A stretch of 64,000 nt of DNA, taken from assembly GCF_016808335.1 (NCBI RefSeq), contig NC_053146.1, positions 23,244,637 through 23,308,636 of the forward strand, in the 5' to 3' direction. Below are positions 57,055-64,000 of this stretch, piece by piece. The position numbers and the translations under genes were made by a program. Every line of letters begins with the position of its first letter. Within the stretch, counting starts at the first letter, position 1. The stretch comes from Panicum virgatum (Eukaryota > Streptophyta > Magnoliopsida > Poales > Poaceae). Under the pieces are notes generated by a model. That model saw only the letters and a list, made by a program, of their open reading frames with translations, was not told the origin of the DNA and did not search any database.

Positions 57055-57984
57055 GACGTTCAAAAACATCATGTCACCATTGATGCCCTGTTTCTTTTTC
57101 TTACTGTAATATATTGAGGGGGTTAACTTAAATGATCCAACTCGATCAATGGCTAATGAATTCCGGAACAGTCGGCCAAGCCAAAAGTAATTATCTTGAT
57201 GAATCCAATGGAAGTGTAGATTGGCTAATTCTTAGACTGGACCATCAGCTGCGTATCATCGGCCAGAGAATAATATAATATGCTTCTTGTTTCCTAACCA
57301 TCAATTCCCTACAACTGAAAATAGGGCAGCTGATGAATTAGTCCAACAACTTCATTGGCTTTTCTTGCTATCGGCAGCACAAACTCAAACAACCGGCTTG
57401 CTGTGTTTTCTGTGGTAGCCGATATGCCAACAATCGAAGCGCATGTTGCCGATCTGAATAATATATGTAGCCGATGGACACATCTATCGGCTGACCATGT
57501 ACACCAAGTCGTATTAGCGTGCCATGCATGCATGTAACAACCTGCCCTGCAGCCGAGCGGCGCGTCGCCACCAACGTAGAACTGTCGATTGACGACCCGT
57601 TGGCCGTTGTAATATCAGACGATTGTCAATTCTTGCAGGAGGGAAATAATCTTCAGTGTCAGTCTTCCGGTCACACTATATGCGACACCCATCATCATCT
57701 TCGCCATGCGTGCTATGACTCCTATCGGCTAGGAATTTATCGGGTCGCGATTAGCCGATCAGATCAATTGTCTTCCCAGAGCAGATTGGCTTCTCCAGTA
57801 TCACAGAGGAGGTACGCTGTTGTCTTGCCCCCAGGTATAATTTCATCTTTTAGAGTATTCCTTCATCACGGCAAGAGCCATCGGCTTTGTAATAGCTTAT
57901 TGAACTATATCGGCAGTCTAAGAGCAGGAGCCGATAAGTACATACAACAAGCCGATAGTCAATGAACCGAAAAACAAAGAGTCA

Positions 57985-59411
57985 TGTAACGAACATGGCA
58001 CCATTTATGCCATTTCGAGTGATTTTGGTGATCGAATGACAACACAACACTTGGACTAACATGATTGTTAAGATGATCATTCTCAGGCTTTTAGGTTCAA
58101 GTGATGACAAAGAGAAAGAGAAGATAGGCGTAGTAAGGCTTGAAGGGCCGCCAAACACCGCCCCTACGGGGGTTCCGCTTGTCGGTGCATCCGACGCTTG
58201 TCGGAAGAACCGACGCCTTGATGTTTGGTGCAGGAGGAAATCAAAGCCAAGTCAGCCTATAGGCACCGGTTGAACCGACGGTCCAAGAAAGGGCATCGGT
58301 GCATTGGGCGTCCTATGTTCCAGAGACGATGTCAAGTGCTCAGGAAAAGTTTCTTCAGCACCGGTTTAACCGACGGTGCATCGGAGTATGGCATCGGTGC
58401 AATGACGTCAGCACCCAGGAGAAGATTCTTGAGCACCGGATGAACCGATGATGCATCGGTACAAAGCATCGGTTCAACCGGTGATCACTGCGTCAGCTGT
58501 CAGAAGCTCAACGGCTACTTTGGGTTGTGAGTGACCGGCTGAACCGACGCTACCCCTGCCAGAGGCATCGGTTCAACCGGTGATACGCAGAATACTGCTG
58601 ACCGTTGGAGCAACGACTACAAGACTTGGTGGCCTATATATATGCCTCACCCCGGCCATTTGAAGTTTGCTGGAGTCCCAAGACACCTCATACACATCCA
58701 AGAACATCTCCAAGCCATACAAGAGCTCATAGATCATATCCTTAGCTTATAGCACTAGCTTTGTAAAGTGTGAGTGCTAGATTAGCTCTTAGTGAGTGTG
58801 ATTGCAAGGCCTTGAGCCTTTGTGCTGTGGTTCTCTAGTGAACCAAAACAAGAGCTTGGTGCACCGGCACCTTGGAGCGTGAAGCTCGCCGGCAACGTCA
58901 TCGACCCTCCGACTTGGTGTGGAGCGGCGACGACACTTTGTGCGGGGGACGTGGAGACCCCCATCCCTTGTGGAGAAGCTCCTTAGTGGAACCCGGGGCC
59001 AAGGTGACCGTGATTGTGTTCACAGAAGAGACTTGGTGGCCGAGTAGCAATACTTTTAGTGAGTGCTACAACAACGTGGATGTAGGTGCGCCTTTGTGGC
59101 TAACCGAACCACGAGATAAACACCCGCGTCAAGAGTTTGCTATCTCATATCCCGCTCTTTAAGCTTCCGCATTTCATACTAGCAATTTGTATGTCTTTAC
59201 TTTCATAGAGTAGTTTCTTGATAGGAAAGGCTATAGGTTGCTAAACTCTTTTGGGATAAGAGGTTTTACACTAGAATAACCTAGTTGCACATCTAGATAG
59301 CATGTTTTAGTTTAAGTTTTGTGAAAACTAGTTGGAGCCATAAGTCTAAGTTTTTATTAGTGCCTAATTCACCCCCTCCCCCTCTTAGGCTAGAGCACCC
59401 GATCACTTTCA
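57985..59411 (+). mobile_element. Solo LTR, copia-like (SIRE/Maximus type suspected)
   Basis: It starts TGTAACGAAC and ends GATCACTTTCA, with a perfect TSD AGTCA at 57,980-57,984 and 59,412-59,416 and no internal domain, hence a solo LTR left by LTR-LTR recombination. A TATATATA box at 58,634-58,642 suggests plus orientation. The CATTTCGAGTGATTTTGG start is familiar from large grass copia LTRs. Between 58,180 and 58,590 are several copies of CACCGGTTNAACCGAYG in both orientations. Confidence 0.85.
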
Positions 59412-60245
59412 AGTCATCGGGTGTGGGGTTCACTATGGCGTCAGTCTCCAATTCGTGTCAGCTATACATTCCTCATTAGTTATTTTTCATACCCATTCAT
59501 CGGCTTTCAGCTCGTCCTTTAATCCATGCCGGTTCCCCCTTATATAACATATAGCCGATGGACATGTTACATCGGCTTTCATCGTCAGTGTCTCCGGTTA
59601 TGTTGACCACAGCTTGATATTATGACCTCCCGGCGCTTCGGCAATCATGAGTGCAAACAGGATGGATGGATCAGTGCCGATGCTGAACACAATACGTCAG
59701 CTAGGTGGAACATGCTAAGCAAGACCAATCAAACCGATGACACCTAGAATCTGATCATCCACTATCCTTGACAGATGTATTTTTCCTTCTATATTCCAAG
59801 AATCTGAATGCGTTTACCGATGTGTGAGCAAGTCCCAAACGCCAAGCCAGATGTCCAATCGACTGATTTCAAATAGCTCAGATGTCGTGCCTATGAGCAC
59901 CTTCTTATGGTTAGCACAATATGGGCATGCATCGGCTCTCAGCCGATTGGCCTCCTTTCTTCAACTATTGATTCCTCTCTTTCTTTTATTTCCAAAGTCA
60001 AGATTCTGCATCTCGCGACCACTTCTCCCGGCGGCTGATCCATTGGCGTTACTGCGAGGTAGTCAATAATTGTACGTAACAAGCCGATAGTCAATGAACT
60101 GAAAGAGAAATAAAATTATCGGCTGATGATCACTGCTACATTCGCAGCTCCGTCCACCTGGATCCATAAGTTTAAGCAGAACCCCCGATTATACTCAGTG
60201 AATATAACGGCCAATACTTTTGTAAGGATTACTATATTGACCTTC

Positions 60246-61478
60246 TGTTGTCGGTCAAAACCCATCGGCGAGTAGCGACAGGCAACACGAAGAGCCGGGA
60301 GGTCGCCGGGAGGTCGCCGGGGCGCTGGCAGGCACTGCTTCCTCGGACAACGGCCCACAATCCGGCACACGCCAAAGATTCCGGAAAATGTAAGGCGTGC
60401 CAGCTGACCAATACCTGATCAGGAAGGTGCGAACGTGCTTTAAACGATTTGCATGCATGCACAAACACGTGTAAACATTAGTCCGAGCCGTGGTCGGCTC
60501 CCCGGGATGACTCTTGCATTGGCTTTCAAAGAACCGATCGAGTCCCGGTGTCAGATTGGATCTGCATCTATCCGGATATTGATGAATAAAACAAATAATT
60601 ATGAAAAACTTGCTTCAATTAAATCTAGCTGATCCGATCCACAACAGTAAAAGCTTCACCACTAGATCGGAACGTCCTACACGTAACTAGGCCTAGCGAA
60701 CATAACAGATAACTAAACCATAAAAAAAACATAGGCCTAAGAACTAGCAAGAGCCGATTCCCGAAACAATCCCTATTAAGGCTAAAATAAAGCATCTATT
60801 ACATCACCGGAACATCCAATCCGTTTGCAGGGCCTAACCTAGCAGATATTGAGCTAATCCTTATAAAATAAGAACAAACCATAACAGATTGGATCTACTG
60901 GATAGAAAAGAAGTAAGGTGTTAACTCTACGCAACTAACCCTCTGTAACAAGAATTAGCTTAAGATCAAGCATGAATGCATAGAGAGAACATGATATTCG
61001 TAGATGGTAAGCAATAAAAACATGATAGATCTACTAAAAATCATGCTACGAACATCAAGATAACTAGCACTACTCGCCATAAAAAACGCTTCAGTACGAG
61101 TAATACCAAGGTAAAGGCAAGAACAATGCTGCCCTGATCGCAAGAAGACGATCAGGGCAGCATGACGCTTACTTGGATGAAACCCTAGAATTAGGGGCGG
61201 TGTTGCGCCAAGGTGTTGTTGCAAAACGTGATGACGTTCTCTCCTTTACGAATATCATAGGGTACATATTTATAGTCCAGAGACTTGGGAAACAATCTAA
61301 ACTAATGTGTCTATATCGGACTCTATCTCTAACTCAATCTGAACTAAATCTAAGGATACATGGCCCACATGGCCCAAATGCTCACGCAGGAGCCGATTCG
61401 TAAACCTTCTTCAATTTCTTCATTAAGCCCAACTCACTCGCGGCCCATAATTAACCCTGTTAATTTACGGCGATAACA
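60246..61478 (-). repeat. RT6 left LTR (3' LTR)
   Basis: TGTTGTCGG at the left end and CGATAACA at the right end form short inverted termini. 1,233 bp. It contains two adjacent GGGAGGTCGCC units near 60,296 and a 19-bp inverted repeat around GCCCTGATCGCAAGAAGACGATCAGGGC (about 61,132-61,159). Confidence 0.75.
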
Positions 61479-61495
61479 CATGTCCCCCTGGTTTT
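61479..61495 (-). other. RT6 polypurine tract
   Basis: The plus strand CATGTCCCCCTGGTTTT directly follows the LTR; the sense strand AAAACCAGGGGGACATG precedes the 3' LTR. Confidence 0.7.
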
Positions 61496-61741
61496 GGCAA
61501 TGATAATTCCAAAACCACTCCGTCGCTTCATCTTCCCGTTAATGCTCATTAAAACACACTGCAACCACCAAGGAAGACGCAACGTCTCTACAACTGGCTC
61601 CTCGTAGAATGTGAAACTGCCGATCCATCTCCCATTTTTTACTATTTAATCTCATCCCGAATCGGCTCTCTTCATCACAAACTCATCTTCCTCCCAAAGC
61701 CAAGTAGCGCAGAAAACCCCAACCTTCAGTAGCCGGTAGTC

Positions 61742-62305
61742 ATTGCGATTTCTTCCTCTTCTGGCTCCAACTCCATCGGCCAATCTCCTTCCCATCCTTC
61801 TTCCCCTTCTTCTTTAGACCTATCTGCTTCCTCCCTCGACTCCATCCCAGAGAGTCGAGAACCGACACCGGAGTACAACCCGGCGGCGGCATACGAGGCG
61901 CTCGCTCCTTTGCATTGGGATGCAGAGGAGTTCGATTTCGGGATCGCCTACGAAGACGACGAGCCCCAGATCGAAGGCGAAGACCTCCAACTCCTCTTCC
62001 AGGAGGAGTTGGAGAATAGCAGCGAAGAAGACTCTTCCTCGGACGGAGCTGATTCCTCCTCGGAAGAGGAAATCGGCTCCTCCTCCAGCAGCGACGAACC
62101 GATGGGAGGAAACCCCTTCCGGTTCCTCGGGTCTTCCAAGGAGGACAGCGAAGAAGAGGGCAGCGGCGGCAGTGGCTAGAGCAGCAATGCTGAAACCGAC
62201 GGCGGCAGCAGCACCTTCGACGACGCCAGCGACGATGACGACGACGACGATGACAGCGACGGCGGAGATGCGCCGACCCGAAGCCCCAAGCGCCGTAGGT
62301 ACTAG
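61742..62305 (+). pseudogene. RT6 acidic Ser/Glu-rich ORF, antisense to the element
   Basis: An open frame from about 61,742 with no ATG; the codon at 61,742 is ATT, where an ATG may have been lost. Ser/Pro-rich start, then a long Glu/Ser/Asp-rich stretch. A TAG at 62,177-62,179 interrupts it, and a run of Asp residues and a basic end (S-P-K-R-R-R-Y) follow before the TAG at 62,303-62,305. It lies between the 3' LTR and the PMD ORF, on the same strand as the PMD ORF. No family recognised. RT1 has no equivalent. Confidence 0.45.
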
Positions 62306-62700
62306 GTACCTACGAGCGGTAGATGTAGGTAGTAGTGTAGGATCAGTATTGTAAAGCCGAAGGATTCGTCCTTTATCAAATCGGCTTCTTGTTTGTAAAA
62401 AAATCCAACCTTTAATGAAGTCTCTTTTCATCTTATTTGTTTGGATTATTCCCAAAAAAGCCGATGGCACCACATCAGGCTTTACTAATGTCCAAGAGCC
62501 GACGGAATTCAAAATTGGAAGCAACCCGCATAAGAACAGAACACTACTTCCATTCTGAATCTGACTCGTAATAAACACTCCAAATCCGAGCGTAATTCGA
62601 GAACCCCGCCCCATAAATTCGAGCAAAAACTCGCAAAATCATCCAGAATTCGGATCAGAACCCGCAAAACAACCAAACCATAAGTCAGCAGATCTGAACC

Positions 62701-64000
62701 ATGGCGAATTCTGCAGCTCAGACGACGAATTCTGCAACCAATGATGCGGCAATATGCGGCCTAAAGGTCATATTCAGCCTGCCCTTTTGACTTTCTTCAG
62801 CTTGTTGAGCCTCCAACAAATTAAACTCTGAAATATGACACCACATGTAAATTTCTGAATCTCTGAACTTTAGGTGTCAGACATCCTTCTACCGCATCCT
62901 TACAATCCCAAATCCTTTTGTCTTGGCCCACGAACTTATGAAAATCCCACAAATTTAATTTCTTGTGAAGCAAATAGGATCCCTTTTGTAAGTCAAAACA
63001 TTGATTTGAATCTCTGGGCCGACTGTTTAAGAGCCTGGCCTAATCCTCCTGAGAGCTGGACTACATGGTATAGCAGAGTAGCAAAAACTTATATGCCCTT
63101 GTAGCAGGAATTGAATATAGCCGATGCACTTAGCTTATCATTATCACCCCTTGACAAAGATGAGAACCTTCTGAAAACCATCGGCTATTTTTGGTCTGAT
63201 GCTCTGAACTATTTCCTCTTTGGCCACGGTCCCATGACCCCTACTCTGCTAGATGTCACCATGATCACTAGCCTAGACATTAGATCCCCCAATCCTGCTG
63301 CCCACAAAATGGCAGAAGTCCCCTTTAAACTTTCATCCAAGGCAAACTGCACAAACTGGGGCACTTATATGAACCAGCACATGAAAACAAAAGGTCCAGT
63401 GACTGAAAAGGAACACACAACCTTTTTAAATCTTTGGTTAGAACATTTCATCTTCTGTGGTCCTTCCTTAGCTCCAACTAAGAATTACCTTCCTTTGGCC
63501 TACCACCTGGCCCATGGTAACCGCACCGGCCTAGGCAAACTTTTCCTTGGAGAAACATACAGATGTCTCCACCTGATGACAACCAACTTGCTTAACCAAA
63601 AGAAACTCAAAACTGGAGGCCCTTGGTGGTTTATTCAGTTATGGGCACAACTTTACTTTCAGCATCAAATCCCAAACTTTCAAAGCCTATCCAAGAACTC
63701 CTTCCCCGACAAAAACGGCAAGCCAATTAGATGCACTAGCTATGGTCAAGCCCTATTCAGCCTCCCTGGCAGCAAACTGAATCCAACAGATGCATCAAAC
63801 TGGTTTAGAGTTTTTTACAAAGGACTAGACAATCCACTCTATTTTCCATTCACTGAATCTGAATCCTTTGAGAACCCAACTGCCATTAGGCTGGATAGTT
63901 TTGCCACCCTGATGATTCGACCTGGTTTCCTCCCAGTTGGCATGAGTACTTCCAATAGAATTATCAAACCAGGCTATGAAACCTATCAACCAGTCATAGC
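62701..64000 (+). pseudogene. RT6 antisense plant mobile domain ORF, runs off the window
   Basis: The ATG at 62,701 starts a 22-codon exon (to 62,766, donor AAG|GTCATA). An intron runs to 62,873 (TTTAG), then a long exon in frame from 62,874 to the window end. The frame has a single TAG at 63,102-63,104 and is otherwise open for about 300 codons. Homologous to RT1's PMD ORF: shared F-W-S-D-A-L, F-L-F-G-H-G-P-M-T-x-T-L-L-D-V, F-L-N-x-W-L-E-x-F-I-F-C and G-G-P-W-W-F-I-Q-L-W. The same exon-intron start (short exon 1, phase 0) supports a common origin. The remaining exons are outside the window. Confidence 0.85.

Larger units (their letters stand above)
53895..60245 (-). mobile_element. RT5 interior, 3' non-coding part, with a solo LTR inserted
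   Basis: No protein domain is recognised in 53,895-57,984 or 59,412-60,245. The hexamer GCCGAT/ATCGGC is extremely frequent. A block at 54,250-54,860 is homologous to RT3's 3' region. A 47-bp unit is tandemly duplicated at 56,961-57,054. The phrase AAGCCGATAGTCAATGAAC occurs at both about 57,951 and 60,083. The body continues, presumably, beyond RT6. RT5's gag is not in the window. Confidence 0.6.
60246..64000 (-). mobile_element. RT6: Tat-type retrotransposon, left part only
   Basis: The LTR at 60,246-61,478 is followed by a polypurine tract and the extra-ORF region. The gag-pol part and right LTR lie beyond the window. The LTR is different from those of RT1 and RT5, but the antisense PMD ORF is homologous to that of RT1. 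It seems inserted in RT5 (the TSD would be CCTTC at 60,241-60,245, unverified on the other side). Confidence 0.75.

Noticed and set aside
52420..61478. The LTRs at 52,420 and 60,246 as a pair bounding one element
   Set aside because: Their sequences differ and both have their polypurine tract on the right side, so both are left (3') LTRs of separate elements.
61820..62626. 268-codon minus-strand frame in RT6
   Set aside because: It is the antisense shadow of the acidic ORF; its Val/Ala/Leu-rich text is what Asp/Glu/Ser codons give on the other strand.

Overview
The window looks like a heterochromatic, transposon-packed stretch of a grass (Poaceae) nuclear genome. The evidence is the TE lineages present (CACTA, MuDR-type MULE, hAT MITE, and Tat-, Athila- and Tekay-type Ty3/gypsy retrotransposons), plant GT-AG introns, and GC-rich Pro/Ala/Arg leader exons. 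I recognise no intact cellular gene, tRNA or rRNA. Nearly all of it is transposon sequence nested inside other transposons. Most boundaries below are set by target-site duplications (TSDs), by comparing LTR pairs, or by a host reading frame that closes up when the insert is removed.

Left nest (1-20,500). The oldest layer is a CACTA transposase gene (CACTA-1; 539-956, resuming at 20,014). A Tat-type, non-autonomous retrotransposon (RT1, 957-20,008, minus strand, TSD GTAGT) split it. RT1 has a gag-protease frame on its own strand and, convergent to it, an antisense ORF with a plant mobile domain (PMD). RT1's left LTR was then hit by a second CACTA element (CACTA-2, 1,047-10,577, TSD CAA). CACTA-2 was in turn hit by a hAT MITE (1,716-2,330, TSD CCCCGGCC) and by a MuDR-like MULE (2,638-7,536, TSD CAAAATAGCC). 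The MULE has two convergent genes, each starting in a long terminal inverted repeat: a MURA-type transposase and a GRF-zinc-finger-like protein.

Middle (20,500-28,027). This holds duplicated hairpin-plus-leader modules, a DUF4283-like gene remnant, AT-rich spacer, and a CACTA tnp1-like (Transposase_24) pseudogene that could be the second gene of CACTA-1.

Right nest (28,028-64,000). RT2 (Tat-type, plus strand, gag only) begins at 28,028. Its gag codons are split by RT3, an Athila-type, gag-PR-only element (30,337-50,562, TSD CCGGC). RT3's left LTR is split by RT4, a Tekay-type chromovirus with 3.2-kb LTRs (30,871-44,258, TSD CACCT). RT4 carries full-length gag-pol and, between the primer site and gag, two tandem paralogous ORFs of unknown function. 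RT2 resumes at 50,568 with its gag zinc finger and about 125-bp tandem repeats. RT5 (an RT1-like LTR at 52,420-53,894 plus interior), a copia-like solo LTR (57,985-59,411, TSD AGTCA) and RT6 follow. RT6 (Tat-type, from 60,246) runs off the right edge and carries an acidic ORF and a second PMD ORF.

Nearly all the protein frames are broken mainly by stop codons rather than indels, and most stops can be explained by C-to-T changes at CGA, CAG, CAA or TGG codons. That pattern fits decay of methylated DNA. The items most worth follow-up are the twin leader ORFs of RT4, the convergent two-gene MULE, the antisense PMD ORFs, and the strong over-representation of the hexamer GCCGAT/ATCGGC across the Tat-type elements.
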